Shown here piece by piece: positions 1 through 8,104 of a DNA stretch of 23,409 nt. The first letter of the stretch is position 1. Each line of letters opens with the position of its first letter. Both the position numbers and the translations under genes were made by a program. The notes below the pieces were generated by a model, which ran no database searches, had not been told where the DNA came from, and saw only the letters and a program-made list of their open reading frames with translations. The DNA comes from a virus, in the IMG/VR virus record IMGVR_UViG_3300036719_002395, positions 1 to 23,409 of that record. One strand, written 5' to 3'.

Positions 1-670
1 TCGATGCCGTGCCAAACGACACCGCAAACGTCCGGCTAGCGGTCAGATCGCCGCCACCCGTCAGGCCCGTGCCTGCGGTAAGGACGATGCTATTCGCCGC
101 CTTGGCCGCGAGGTCGGTGGTCAGGTTGGCAACCTGGGACTGCGCGAGGCCAGCAGCCGGGATAGGGTCGCTGCCAGCGCTGCCGTGGGTGCTGCCGTGA
201 GAAGTCGGGGTGCGCGCATTAGAGAGGCGCGAATCGTTGCCAACGCACACGGTATCCGTCAGCGTGCCAAACAGCACTTCCAACGACACATTGCTTGCAA
301 GCGTTCCGCCGCCGGACAACCCAGCGCCAGCAATGATCGAACGGGTGGTCGGGACTTTGGCCGCGAGGTCCGTAGTCAGGTTCAAGACTTGCGACTGCGC
401 CAAACCATCAGCGGGAATCGGATCGCTACCAGCGGACCCGTGCGAGCTACCGTGCGTGGACGGGGTTCGGGCGTTCGACAGGCGGCTATCCGTAGCCTCT
501 ACGATCTTGCCCGCCGTAGCCGCGCCGCTGGCTGCAAAGTCCGCGGCAATGGTTCCGGTGGCGGTAATCGTTCCGCCTGTCAGGCCCGTGCCAGCGGTCA
601 CGCTTACGACCGCGCCAGCGGAAACGGTAACGCCCGAATCAACCACCGATATGGATACCTGTTCGGGCAT
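1..670 (-). CDS. Tail fibre protein, partial (3' end beyond window)
   Basis: The minus-strand frame opens with ATG at 670, overlapping the stop of the upstream gene as TAATG, and stays open to the window edge for about 223 codons, so the C terminus is missing. The product is low-complexity and rich in Gly, Ala, Ser and Thr. It has repeats typical of phage tail fibre shafts: three AGTGLTGGG-type blocks, each followed by a short beta-like stretch, and two copies of a block that begins DSRLSNARTP, passes through HGS-x-HGSAGSDPIP and ends NLTTDLAAK. Such proteins trimerise into beta-structured shafts, with the receptor-binding tip usually at the C terminus, here unseen. Its place at the end of the tail module agrees. 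The fibre call is good; the receptor is unknown. Confidence 0.8.
   Translation of the reverse strand, partial: MPEQVSISVVDSGVTVSAGAVVSVTAGTGLTGGTITATGTIAADFAASGAATAGKIVEATDSRLSNARTPSTHGSSHGSAGSDPIPADGLAQSQVLNLTTDLAAKVPTTRSIIAGAGLSGGGTLASNVSLEVLFGTLTDTVCVGNDSRLSNARTPTSHGSTHGSAGSDPIPAAGLAQSQVANLTTDLAAKAANSIVLTAGTGLTGGGDLTASRTFAVSFGTAS
101..236 (-). repeat. Tail fibre repeat, copy 2
   Basis: This is the second copy of a roughly 136-bp in-frame direct repeat in the tail fibre gene. It encodes the block from DSRLSNARTP to NLTTDLAAK. Most differences from copy 1 (355-490) are single-base changes, many at third codon positions, so the protein is more conserved than the DNA. Confidence 0.75.
355..490 (-). 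repeat. Tail fibre repeat, copy 1
   Basis: This is the first copy of the 136-bp coding repeat, offset by 254 bp from copy 2. Including the AGTGLTGGG-type segment in between, the repeating unit is about 85 codons. Repeats of this kind are a known route to changes in fibre length by recombination. Confidence 0.75.
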
Positions 671-1017
671 TAGACGGACCCCGCGTAGATGTTGACCTGT
701 GCCGAACCGAGAGAGATCAACCGCTTAACCACGCTGCTGGGGAACAGGATGTCAAGGTCATACAGCGCGTTGCCGCACGGGAACGCGTTGGTGATGGCCG
801 AAGGAATCACGATGGTCCCCACGGTCTTTGCACCGTTCAGCGTGATGTAGTTGGCCGTGTTTGCCGTCAGGTAGGCCGCCTCGCCAGCCTGGGCCACGCG
901 GAGCCGCCAATCCGTGGCCGTTGCAAGCGCGGGGTAGGTCGCAGGCCAATCGCTGACCGTTACCTGTGCCTGAAATTCCGCGCCCTGCTCAAAGATGATG
1001 TTCCAAGTAGTTGTCAT
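670..1017 (-). CDS. Small tail protein, BppU N-terminal-like
   Basis: The 115-residue protein starts at ATG 1017, with GGAGGTG about nine bases upstream, directly after the stop of the 593-residue gene. The pattern is that of the small beta-sandwich adaptor proteins (BppU N-terminal type) often found just before tail fibres: a FEQGAEFQAQ start, a WRLRVAQ strand, a central Thr/Ile-rich portion and a closing YDLDILFPSSVVKRLISLG segment. These proteins usually link fibres to the baseplate. The stop overlaps the fibre start as TAATG, so the two are probably translated together. Family membership is inferred from the strand pattern only. Confidence 0.55.
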   Translation of the reverse strand: MTTTWNIIFEQGAEFQAQVTVSDWPATYPALATATDWRLRVAQAGEAAYLTANTANYITLNGAKTVGTIVIPSAITNAFPCGNALYDLDILFPSSVVKRLISLGSAQVNIYAGSV

Positions 1018-1020
1018 GGT

Positions 1021-2802
1021 TTATTCACCTCCACCCGTAGTGCATTCTACGACCACAGCGTTCGGCATTGAGAACCAATATTGCGGTCCAAACGGCGGCG
1101 ATCCGGTCGTGTACGAGGTCGGGAATTGCTCCACCATCATCACGATGGTGTCGTTGGCAATGGCAACCGCTTCAATGGTCGCATTGGTGTAGTCGCTCTG
1201 CGCGACTCCTGGCGCAATGAAGTTGCGCGTGTCGCCCGCTCCATAGTTCAGGTTGGCGTTCTCTGCCATGTTGCGGGCCAAAATCGACCCGCTGCGCCCA
1301 TATGCGCCGATGGCAACGCTCGGCGTTCCGCCTGCGCCAGCGGCCGGATTCGGTTCGACTTCCTCAAACGAGTACCGCCACCGCCAGTTGGTATACAGCT
1401 CCGACCCCGTGATCTTGGCAGGGAACACCCGGCACATCGGCGGGGGAACGTCGATGATGGTTGCGCCCACGAGGTTGCGGTACGCCTGGGCGTTTCCCTT
1501 GGCCGTCACAAGGTCGGACGGGTTCACCTCCGAAGTACCCTGCAATCCGAACCGCCAATCGTCCTCGCGGGCCTCGCTAATCGTGTACGGGGCAAGCTCG
1601 CCGTCGATCTCGGCCATCCGGTAGGACACGTTGCCGATCTGCCCGATGGTCGTGGACGCATCCGTGTACCACGGAATCCACCCAGCCCACACCGTTCTTC
1701 CAAACGGGATGACGCTATTCCGGGAGACGTAATCGTCCCGGATCTTGGTGCGGGACAGCAGCGGATTCCATCCGGGCGACGAGGTCAGCTCCGCGCCAGC
1801 GGAATCGTTCACCACGATGGACGCATCCGTGAGGTATGCCGATCCGATGTCGTTGGGTGCGCGCACCCAGGTAGGGGTGTCGCCCTGCGTGTCAACCGCC
1901 TGCTGGCTGAAGTTGATGTCCGCCGCCGGGGTATTGGCGATGGTGACGTTGTTGAACACCGTACGAGCCTCAACGCTGCGCCGCGGCATGACCACGGAGG
2001 CAATGCGCGGGGCGCGCGCCTGGTATCCGGTCGCGTTCCACAGGCTCACCAGCGCATCCGTAGACAGCGCCGCGCCATTGACGGGCTGCATACCCCCGCG
2101 CATGGCAGCCTGATAGGTGTTCATTGCAGAGTTGTATTGCGTCTTGAGGGACGTTCTGCTGATGAACCGCGTGGCGCTGCCCGTCGATACAACGATCTGC
2201 TGATTGGCCGATGCAATGGCATCAAGCAGGATGGAGAGGCTGACGTTGGGTGATCCGCACAGGTCCGCAAGGCGGCGGATGTATTCCGGGCTTTGCGCGG
2301 TGAAGCCCGTGGGCATCGTCAGGTTGTCACCCGATGCCACCGTCCCGATGTCCGTGATGAGATCCGAATAGGTGCGGGTCGAATCAACCCGCCAGCGACC
2401 ATCGCTTGACCAAGTGGGGGACAGGTTGGTGTTCAGGATGGCGGCGCTGGAGAACTTCCAATACCACCGCTCGTCCACCAGCTCCACCATGACCACGCCG
2501 CCCGACTCACGCCAAAAGAACGGCTGCTGCGGACGGGCATACAGGCCCGACAGCACGACCGTCCGTCCGCTTGAGTCCTCGAGGGTAAGGCTGACGGTGG
2601 TAGACCCGTACAGGGTCGCAATCTGCGTGGAGGCTACGAGGACGCTTGCCCGCGTGTGCTGCGTCATGCCCACCGGGACATCAACGCGGAACAGATCCTC
2701 CTCCGCGATGCCGATCTGCCGCGCCGTGCTTCGCATCTCCTGCGTGGGCAGGAGCGTGGGGATAACGGTCGCGCCTGCGGTGATGTACGCGCTCACGCTC
2801 AT
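1021..2802 (-). CDS. Large tail/baseplate structural protein (593 aa)
   Basis: The 593-residue protein overlaps the upstream gene by ATGA at 2799-2802. It has no recognisable catalytic motif, signal peptide or membrane segment. Composition and pattern (Ser, Thr, Asn, aromatic residues, alternating short strands) suggest a beta-rich virion protein. The N-terminal half has a segment around residues 100-115 with many Trp residues (FFWRES, DERWYWKF), then a helical stretch around 180-240. The C terminus ends in an acidic/Gly tail. It lies between the putative tape measure plus its partner and the fibre genes, where distal tail, hub and baseplate proteins are normally encoded. I do not recognise the family. 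Confidence 0.5.
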   Translation of the reverse strand: MSVSAYITAGATVIPTLLPTQEMRSTARQIGIAEEDLFRVDVPVGMTQHTRASVLVASTQIATLYGSTTVSLTLEDSSGRTVVLSGLYARPQQPFFWRESGGVVMVELVDERWYWKFSSAAILNTNLSPTWSSDGRWRVDSTRTYSDLITDIGTVASGDNLTMPTGFTAQSPEYIRRLADLCGSPNVSLSILLDAIASANQQIVVSTGSATRFISRTSLKTQYNSAMNTYQAAMRGGMQPVNGAALSTDALVSLWNATGYQARAPRIASVVMPRRSVEARTVFNNVTIANTPAADINFSQQAVDTQGDTPTWVRAPNDIGSAYLTDASIVVNDSAGAELTSSPGWNPLLSRTKIRDDYVSRNSVIPFGRTVWAGWIPWYTDASTTIGQIGNVSYRMAEIDGELAPYTISEAREDDWRFGLQGTSEVNPSDLVTAKGNAQAYRNLVGATIIDVPPPMCRVFPAKITGSELYTNWRWRYSFEEVEPNPAAGAGGTPSVAIGAYGRSGSILARNMAENANLNYGAGDTRNFIAPGVAQSDYTNATIEAVAIANDTIVMMVEQFPTSYTTGSPPFGPQYWFSMPNAVVVECTTGGGE

Positions 2803-4631
2803 ACGTAGTCCTGGGCCGTGCCGACGTTGTACGCGGCCGCGTTGGTGTTGGCGTTGAACACAGACACGGCGGTGTTCTGCCCGTCCACATCGGTGTTAAA
2901 CCCGAGCGATGCCGGGGCAATGACCGTCTGCGTGGGCGACCACCATTGCCGGCGACCGGACACGGTGCTGTACCCGTTGCTCGTCGCGCCACCACCGTCA
3001 TAGGACTTCAGGGTGCGGGTATAGACCCCGATGAACGTGCGCTGGCCGCCCGTATCAACATCGCCGAAGTTGACCTTCCAATCGTCCTTGACCACCACGA
3101 AGCCCGCCGGGATCGGTCGGAAGATGCGCTGCGGCGGGGTGTTGACCCCCTTGACCGTGGTGACTTCCTCAAGGACCGTGCTTGCCTTGCCCGCCTGGAA
3201 CACAAAGTCGGACCCCTGCGTGTAGAGGGTTTGCAGGCGGTGCATCTTGGTATCGGTATAGACGCTCGTCACCGTCTGCGACCGCTCCACGCCAGCGGGC
3301 TGATTGGCCGCGTTGTTGGTCATGCGCGGCAGCGTGGCGAACGGACCTTGGTTCATGGCCGCATTGGCCGCGTCAAAGTTCGTATCTGGGGCCACCATTG
3401 AGGTGGTCGGAGTGCCAGGGCTGCAATAGTCCGTGATGGCGGTGATGACCGCCGCCACGGGAAGGCTGCTAGCCACGCCCTGATTCTTGGCCGACAGCTC
3501 GTTGTTGTACCAATGCGGGATGGACGCAATGCCCTTGTATCCGCCGTAGGCATCCGGGTATTCGGGACAGGTCCGCGTGACCGTGAAGAATTGACCGATC
3601 AGGTTGGCAAGCGGGACAGGCGGAAGCGTGGTAGATGGGGTTTGATCGCCAGCAAAGGCGTAGCACCGCGCCTGGATCTCCACGCGCACCTTGGACCGCG
3701 TCATCATGTCCTGCTCGGAGAACACGATGCGGTCAAGCTGCGACGAGCGGAACGGGATGCGGGTTTGCGCCAGCACCACCGCTGCCCACATCATGTGGCG
3801 CACATCGCCATTCACCGGACCCTCGAGGTCACAGTTGAACCGCAGCGTGGCAAAGGTCAGGTCGGTACGGGAACGCTCGTAGGTGAATTCGCAGTTACCC
3901 GTCAGCGCGCTGTCCGGGAGCTTGATGCGCGCCTGGGTGTCAACAATGGTGTAGATGAGCGAGTTGCCGCTTTCGTTGTAGGCAAACGTCTGCGACTCAC
4001 GCCGCCAAATGCTGTCATCCGGCGGACGGGTCGGCAGGATGGCCTTACGGAACAGGTCGGCCCAAGGCGCTTTGCCGTTGACTTGGGCAGCGGTGTTGTC
4101 CTCGGCGTAGGTCGTGTCCGCGTTCGTGTTCGACAGGTCAACAACAATGCTGCCCGTGACCGTGCGCGTCATGTGGCCCGCGGCATCAAGAGTGAACGAC
4201 TGCACCCAGCGATGGGACACAATCGGGCAATCGTCCTCCTCGGCCATCGCATGGCCCACGATGGTGAACGTGACCATCGCCGCCTGCCGGCCGCTGATTT
4301 CCGTGACCGTCATGGACATCAAAGGACCACGCAGCGCATCCGGCCCGGAGGACTCGTAGACCGCTTCGGTTGCGCCGTCTGCCGTCACCCAAATCTTCAC
4401 CTCATCGACACGCCCAGGCTCCTTCTTGGTGAGGTTGGCAAGCGTGGTGTAGGTCGAAGTGCCGTAGGACACCAGCGCGGACCCGGAGATGGTGGTCTCG
4501 TAGCGGATCTGCGTGTAGCCGTCCTCCGCGTAGATTGCCCGCGCATCCCACGAGGTGATGTTGGCATACGGAAGCGTGAACGTGTCATCGCCCAGCTTGA
4601 ACGCCACCCATGTATTGCCGTTGGTAGACAT
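2799..4631 (-). CDS. Large tail/baseplate structural protein (610 aa)
   Basis: The 610-residue protein starts at ATG 4631, overlapping the stop of the tape-measure candidate as TGATG. It ends in an ATGA overlap with the 593-residue gene, so the three are likely co-translated. The first roughly 130 residues read as an all-beta domain (WVAFKLGDDTFTLPYANITS, later RYETTISGSALVSYG). The remainder is beta-rich, with several Cys residues and a long Thr/Ser/Asn-rich C-terminal third. No enzyme motif is visible. Size, position and overlaps fit a tail hub or baseplate wedge protein. The exact role cannot be set from sequence. Confidence 0.5.
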   Translation of the reverse strand: MSTNGNTWVAFKLGDDTFTLPYANITSWDARAIYAEDGYTQIRYETTISGSALVSYGTSTYTTLANLTKKEPGRVDEVKIWVTADGATEAVYESSGPDALRGPLMSMTVTEISGRQAAMVTFTIVGHAMAEEDDCPIVSHRWVQSFTLDAAGHMTRTVTGSIVVDLSNTNADTTYAEDNTAAQVNGKAPWADLFRKAILPTRPPDDSIWRRESQTFAYNESGNSLIYTIVDTQARIKLPDSALTGNCEFTYERSRTDLTFATLRFNCDLEGPVNGDVRHMMWAAVVLAQTRIPFRSSQLDRIVFSEQDMMTRSKVRVEIQARCYAFAGDQTPSTTLPPVPLANLIGQFFTVTRTCPEYPDAYGGYKGIASIPHWYNNELSAKNQGVASSLPVAAVITAITDYCSPGTPTTSMVAPDTNFDAANAAMNQGPFATLPRMTNNAANQPAGVERSQTVTSVYTDTKMHRLQTLYTQGSDFVFQAGKASTVLEEVTTVKGVNTPPQRIFRPIPAGFVVVKDDWKVNFGDVDTGGQRTFIGVYTRTLKSYDGGGATSNGYSTVSGRRQWWSPTQTVIAPASLGFNTDVDGQNTAVSVFNANTNAAAYNVGTAQDYV

Positions 4632-5446
4632 CAGAAGCCCTTCATTCCCATGAGTTTCAGATCCGCAAGGAACGGCTGATTGATCGCGCCGTAGTCAATC
4701 TTGGGGTCCGGGGTCTTGCGGTTCAGGGCGCGAAGGTCGCGTGCCATCTCCCTGAACGTGGCAACAATGCCGCCCGCAGGATTCATAAAATCAAAGAGCG
4801 CTTGTCCCTGCTCTCCATAATTGTATCCAACAGCCATACGCGCAAGGGAACTTGATGTACCGCCGTAGGAGGAAAGCTGAACCATCACCGCAACGGCCTC
4901 CGCTGCCTTTGCCATTGCCTCCGTGATTTTCGGCAAATACTCTTTTAGGTTGTCGAGAACGTCGGCAACGTACTTGGTGATTGGGCGAAGAAAGATTGCG
5001 CCCATGCCAGCGAACGCAGATCGGATTTCCACGAACGCACGCTCAATTCGGCCCACCTCGAGCATCTGTGCGCCGATGGCCCCGCCGTACTGAAGTCCCA
5101 TGCGGAAGCGCGTGTTGACCATCGCAATCTGATTCTGCATCTCGGCAAGCTGAATGCCGGGGCTGTAGTCGCGGAGGTCGCTTGCCACCTCAAGCACAAA
5201 GCGATTCAGGGCGAGGAGCGCCTTGCCGACTTCGTTTACCACCTTGGTCATCACCGCAAACACACCAGCCACCGCCGTGAACGCCGTAGATGCAAACGAT
5301 GCGGCCGATGCCATCGCTCCAATATCTTCGGCGGCTTCCGCCATGCCACCTCCACCGTCATCCATATCGCCAACGCCGCTGATGCCTTCGGTTTGGCCGC
5401 CGCCCTGCTCGTTGATGTCGATGACGATGCGTCCAAGGTCTTGCAT
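4631..5446 (-). CDS. Putative short tape measure protein
   Basis: The 271-residue protein starts two bases after the upstream stop. A Gly/Asp-rich N terminus (about residues 1-35) leads into a hydrophobic Ala/Val/Phe-rich helix at about 40-75, then long amphipathic helices. One of these contains DLRDYSPGIQLAEMQNQ, similar to the N-terminal helices of small tape-measure proteins. It lies where a tape measure belongs, after the chaperone pair. Only the terminator candidate intervenes, and the two large tail proteins follow. It is very short for this role: at about 0.15 nm per residue it would specify at most about 40 nm of tail. A membrane-interacting tail-tip protein is an alternative. Confidence 0.45.
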   Translation of the reverse strand: MQDLGRIVIDINEQGGGQTEGISGVGDMDDGGGGMAEAAEDIGAMASAASFASTAFTAVAGVFAVMTKVVNEVGKALLALNRFVLEVASDLRDYSPGIQLAEMQNQIAMVNTRFRMGLQYGGAIGAQMLEVGRIERAFVEIRSAFAGMGAIFLRPITKYVADVLDNLKEYLPKITEAMAKAAEAVAVMVQLSSYGGTSSSLARMAVGYNYGEQGQALFDFMNPAGGIVATFREMARDLRALNRKTPDPKIDYGAINQPFLADLKLMGMKGF

Positions 5447-5448
5447 GG

Positions 5449-5901
5449 TTACAGTCCGTTCTCAAAGGCGCACACGAAGGTCTCCGTGCCGCGCATCCAA
5501 CCAACCAAGTCCTCGGCCGGCTCAACCTGACCGCCGTTGCGCCAGGTCAGCGCGATGGTGAGGATGCCGTTGAGGTCGTTCTGATTGAGCAGCACCCGCA
5601 GCCCGTCGATGAATTGCTCGATGCCATTGGAACCGGAGATGCGCTCCGTGGCCCGGTTGACCGGGTCAAGGAGGCCGCGCCACCACACCACGATGTCGAT
5701 CTTGGCCTCCTGCAAGCCAACGCCGGACCGCCAATGCAGCGCGGTGTCGCCGCCTGGGATGACCTGTACCGCGTACTGCGCGATGGTCTCATCACTCGGC
5801 CGCTCCGACAGGTACACGGCGCTGCCGTAGCCCTCGGTCACCATCCAGTTGGCAATCTCGGTCAGGAGCGCGTTCCACACCGCTGCATTCTGCGTAGCCA
5901 T
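5449..5901 (-). CDS. Putative tail terminator/neck protein
   Basis: The 150-residue protein starts at ATG 5901, overlapping the chaperone fusion stop as TGATG. The mixed alpha/beta pattern includes an N-terminal helix (VWNALLTEIANWMVTEGYG), a central strand KIDIVVWWRG and a helix IEQFIDGLRVLLN. This resembles small tail terminator or DUF1834-like proteins that cap the tail tube. Its place downstream of the chaperones is not the lambda order, where the terminator gene precedes the tube gene. The assignment rests on size, fold pattern and context. Another tail component is possible. Confidence 0.4.
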   Translation of the reverse strand: MATQNAAVWNALLTEIANWMVTEGYGSAVYLSERPSDETIAQYAVQVIPGGDTALHWRSGVGLQEAKIDIVVWWRGLLDPVNRATERISGSNGIEQFIDGLRVLLNQNDLNGILTIALTWRNGGQVEPAEDLVGWMRGTETFVCAFENGL

Positions 5902-6415
5902 CAGCCCACCGCCTTCTGATGCTCAAGGTTCATGCGGATACGGAAGGCGAGGTCGGCATCCCCGGTAGCAAGCGCCACCGTCTGCTGCGCCACCTCTGCC
6001 GATCCCAACGCCATAGCAATGGCCCGTGCCTGAACGATGCTCTGCCGCGCCTCAATCATAGGAATGTTCTGCGCGAGGCCCATAGCAGTCTCCGGGTCAA
6101 AGTCGGTGGGAGGCCGCCCATAGGTCGCCAAGAACACGGCGGCCTCCCGTGTCAGTTTCCCGCGTTCTGTACCGCCTTGCCCAACCGGGCAAAGACCGCA
6201 AACAGCACCTCGTCGGCCGCCTGCTGGGCCACCTCGGGGGTGCGTGCCACGGCTCGGATCGCGTTGGCGATGTCGGCCACGGTCGGCTGTTCGCCGCCGG
6301 CAATGCTGCGCTTCTGCACAGAGGCCACCAGCTCGTTCCATTGGATCACGAGCGCGCCCGTGGGGATGGTGACGCGGAACAGCATCGGGTCGTTGTCTTC
6401 GTTCAGGTCGATCAT
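5901..6415 (-). CDS. Tail assembly chaperone, long -1 frameshift product
   Basis: This is the predicted product of -1 ribosomal frameshifting on GGGAAAC at 6155-6161. Residues 1-87 are read in the frame starting at ATG 6415. The ribosome slips, base 6155 is read twice, and 84 further residues are read to the stop at 5901, giving 171 residues. The downstream part, starting LTREAAVFLATYGRPPTDFD, is helical, has no good start codon of its own, and is only sensible as an extension. This matches the lambda G/G-T type of chaperone, in which a minority frameshift product binds the tape measure and recruits tube subunits. The location between tail tube and tape measure is the standard one. Confidence 0.8.
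6152..6415 (-). CDS. Tail assembly chaperone, short product
   Basis: This 87-residue acidic, helical protein is made when ribosomes do not slip. It terminates at TGA 6154-6152, directly after the slippery heptamer. The start ATG at 6415 overlaps the tail tube stop as ATGA. Residues 1-35 carry a beta-rich start (MLFRVTIPTGALVIQWNELV) and the rest is helical. By analogy with lambda gpG, this would be the abundant form that coats the tape measure before tube polymerisation. It is not found in finished virions of the known systems. Confidence 0.75.
   Translation of the reverse strand: MIDLNEDNDPMLFRVTIPTGALVIQWNELVASVQKRSIAGGEQPTVADIANAIRAVARTPEVAQQAADEVLFAVFARLGKAVQNAGN
6155..6161 (-). other. 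-1 ribosomal slippery heptamer G GGA AAC
   Basis: On the minus strand, G GGA AAC is followed at once by UGA. It fits X XXY YYZ with X=G, Y=A and Z=C, with codon boundaries in the zero frame of the short chaperone. It closely resembles the GGGAAAG site of lambda G-T. I saw no obvious strong stem-loop directly downstream, but the adjacent stop codon may promote slippage. Confidence 0.8.
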
Positions 6416-6903
6416 GTGGATGCCGAGGTAGCAAGGACGTTGGTGGTCGGATCGGGGATAGCCTTGAAAGTCAAGCCCAGGCGCTGCTCTACGTTGCCGA
6501 AGTTGCTGTGGTTGATCGCGTCACCCATCAGCAGGCAAGTGGAGAACGTGTACGAGGTCTTGCCCGCCGTCAGCGGCAGGATCTTCACCCCAAACGTGCC
6601 GCTGCCGTTGATGAGCAGGCGACCGACCGTGGTGGTGTATTCCGCGCCGCGCTCCCGCACGGCAAGGGCCGTCAGGTACGCAGCGTCCCACTTGACCAAA
6701 GTGCAGGAAATGACCGCCGTGGTGTTCTGAAGCACCAGTTCCGCGGGAGCCGCGCCGGAGGCCACGGTCTTGATCTCGTGGACGTTGTCGGTGTAGGTGA
6801 TCTGCGGGAGGCTGTCGTTGTCGGTATACCCGAGGTCAACGTAGCCAGCTCCCAGGTTCACCTGGATCTTGGTTGGGCCTGCGACGAAAATTGCGGTAGC
6901 CAT
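6412..6903 (-). CDS. Putative major tail tube protein
   Basis: The 163-residue protein starts at ATG 6903 with AGGAAG upstream. It is a mostly beta protein, with strand pairs such as YVDLGYTDNDSLPQITYTDN, a middle segment TTAVISCTLVKWD and a C-terminal LGLTFKAIPDP strand. This is the pattern of small tail tube subunits, which form hexameric rings. Immediate placement before the chaperone pair supports this strongly, since the tube gene normally precedes the frameshifted chaperones. There is no signal peptide or enzymatic motif. Confidence 0.6.
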   Translation of the reverse strand: MATAIFVAGPTKIQVNLGAGYVDLGYTDNDSLPQITYTDNVHEIKTVASGAAPAELVLQNTTAVISCTLVKWDAAYLTALAVRERGAEYTTTVGRLLINGSGTFGVKILPLTAGKTSYTFSTCLLMGDAINHSNFGNVEQRLGLTFKAIPDPTTNVLATSAST

Positions 6904-7589
6904 CAGCTTCTTCCTTTCAGGATTCGGGCGAGGCCTAGTCTAATCGACTTTCCGATCTCTCCCCATTCATCGTTGGTCGGAATCATAAACGGACGCTTGG
7001 GGACGGTCACGCCCTGCCAAGCCATCACGAAGTCCTTGCCGCGCACCAATCCCTCCTTGGTCGGGTTGCGGCCAGTAGCGTGCGACCGCTTGCCCTTGCG
7101 CGTTAGCGGAATGTAGTTGGGGCCGCTGGTCTCAAATCCAAGCTCGTGGAAGATGGCGTGCAGCGGGCCGTAGAGGATGATCGAAACGCCGTTGCCGCCC
7201 GTCTGTCCCTTGGCGTTGACTTCCCGCATCATCTGCCCGGTGTCGCGCAGGGGCTTCCCGCCAGCGCGGTAGGACTCGCCCGTCACGAGGTACTCCGTGA
7301 CCGAAGTGGGCTTCGCCACGGTCTTGCCGTTCTTCATCTTGCGCTGCCGCACCACGACCACCGTTCGCGTGGCCTTGATGGCCGCGGAGTCCTTCGGCTT
7401 GGTCGTGGTCCAGTATTCGCCCTTCACCGCTGCCAAGGGCTGCAAGGCCGTTTCCCCGCCGCTCTCGTCCCGGCCACGGCTCGTTGCAATGTGCTGCTTC
7501 GCGTAGCGGCCTACGAGGGTGGCAATGCCGTTGACCACCGCAGGGTCGCGCAGCGCCTTGGCAACGCGCTTGCCCCAATCGGATGCCAT
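6903..7589 (-). CDS. Tail completion/neck protein, Mu gpG or HK97 gp10-like
   Basis: The 228-residue basic protein overlaps its neighbours by one base at each end. A helical N terminus (WGKRVAKALRDPAVVNGIA) is followed by a long Lys/Thr-rich insertion. Then comes a motif that marks this family: RAGGKPLRDTGQMMREVNAK, followed by a strand and AIFHELGFETSG, and near the end PKRPFMIPTNDEWGEIGKSI. The LRDTGQ...RPF signature is typical of virion morphogenesis and tail completion proteins that join head to tail. The TSRGRDES and YWTTTKPKDS stretch near residues 37-70 looks like a lineage-specific insert. Confidence 0.6.
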   Translation of the reverse strand: MASDWGKRVAKALRDPAVVNGIATLVGRYAKQHIATSRGRDESGGETALQPLAAVKGEYWTTTKPKDSAAIKATRTVVVVRQRKMKNGKTVAKPTSVTEYLVTGESYRAGGKPLRDTGQMMREVNAKGQTGGNGVSIILYGPLHAIFHELGFETSGPNYIPLTRKGKRSHATGRNPTKEGLVRGKDFVMAWQGVTVPKRPFMIPTNDEWGEIGKSIRLGLARILKGRS

Positions 7590-8083
7590 TAGCCGCCTCG
7601 GTAGATGCTGGTGGCGCGAGGACGGAAGAACGCGCTGCTGCTCATGTTGTTGTACCAGGCGAGGTTGTTGATCGGCACAACGGCTACCTCACCCACGCCG
7701 GCATCGGCGGCCTTGGCAACCGCTCCGAAGATCATCTTGCCGTCCCGCAGCGCCTCGAGCATGGCGCGGGCCTGGGTCACCCGCGCTTCCACGGCCGGGG
7801 TGATCTTCATGGCGCGGCGCTGGAACAGCATCTCGGTCGCCAGGTCAACCGTCAGCATCACGAGGAGGCCATCACTAGCGGCCGCCAGCGTGTTCAGGTC
7901 GGTGTCCGTGTAGATGTTCCCCACGCGGGCGTACGCCTGCACCACGCTACTGGCGCGTTGCAGGATGGTGTCCACGAGGCAGTTCGCGCCGGGGTTGTTG
8001 CTGCCCGTATCGCTTGAGAGCTGCGCGATGATGTTGGCATCAAGCGATGACTCAAGTTCCGCATAGCCGGCGTACTGTGGCAT
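7589..8083 (-). CDS. Head-tail connector, DUF1320 (Mu gp36)-like
   Basis: The 164-residue protein starts at ATG 8083, with AAGGGG upstream. It is largely helical: an N-terminal short-helix region (AELESSLDANIIAQLSSDTG), a helix with ILQRASSVVQAYARVGNIY, and a second helix with LLVMLTVDLATEMLFQRR. The arrangement of an early Glu-Leu start, then an Asp/Ala helix ending in Tyr-Ala-Arg-Val, then a hydrophobic helix is that of the connector proteins encoded right after the capsid gene in Mu-like phages. The position after the capsid gene and before the tail completion protein agrees. Confidence 0.55.
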   Translation of the reverse strand: MPQYAGYAELESSLDANIIAQLSSDTGSNNPGANCLVDTILQRASSVVQAYARVGNIYTDTDLNTLAAASDGLLVMLTVDLATEMLFQRRAMKITPAVEARVTQARAMLEALRDGKMIFGAVAKAADAGVGEVAVVPINNLAWYNNMSSSAFFRPRATSIYRGG

Positions 8084-8104
8084 GGTGTCCCCTTATGCGA
8101 ACAC

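Noticed and set aside
1081-2253. 390-codon plus-strand frame opposite the 593-residue tail gene
   Set aside because: Arg/His/Gly-rich shadow without motifs. The opposite strand has a coherent beta-protein and coupled overlaps.
3513-4679. 388-codon plus-strand frame opposite the 610-residue tail gene
   Set aside because: It is also an in-register antisense shadow, with His/Arg/Gly-rich composition and no recognisable domain or ribosome-binding site.
5901-6434. A stand-alone 177-residue gene starting at 6434
   Set aside because: Its first 90 residues are Arg/His/Pro-rich and overlap the short chaperone in another frame. Only the part after the slippery site is sensible, as a frameshift extension.
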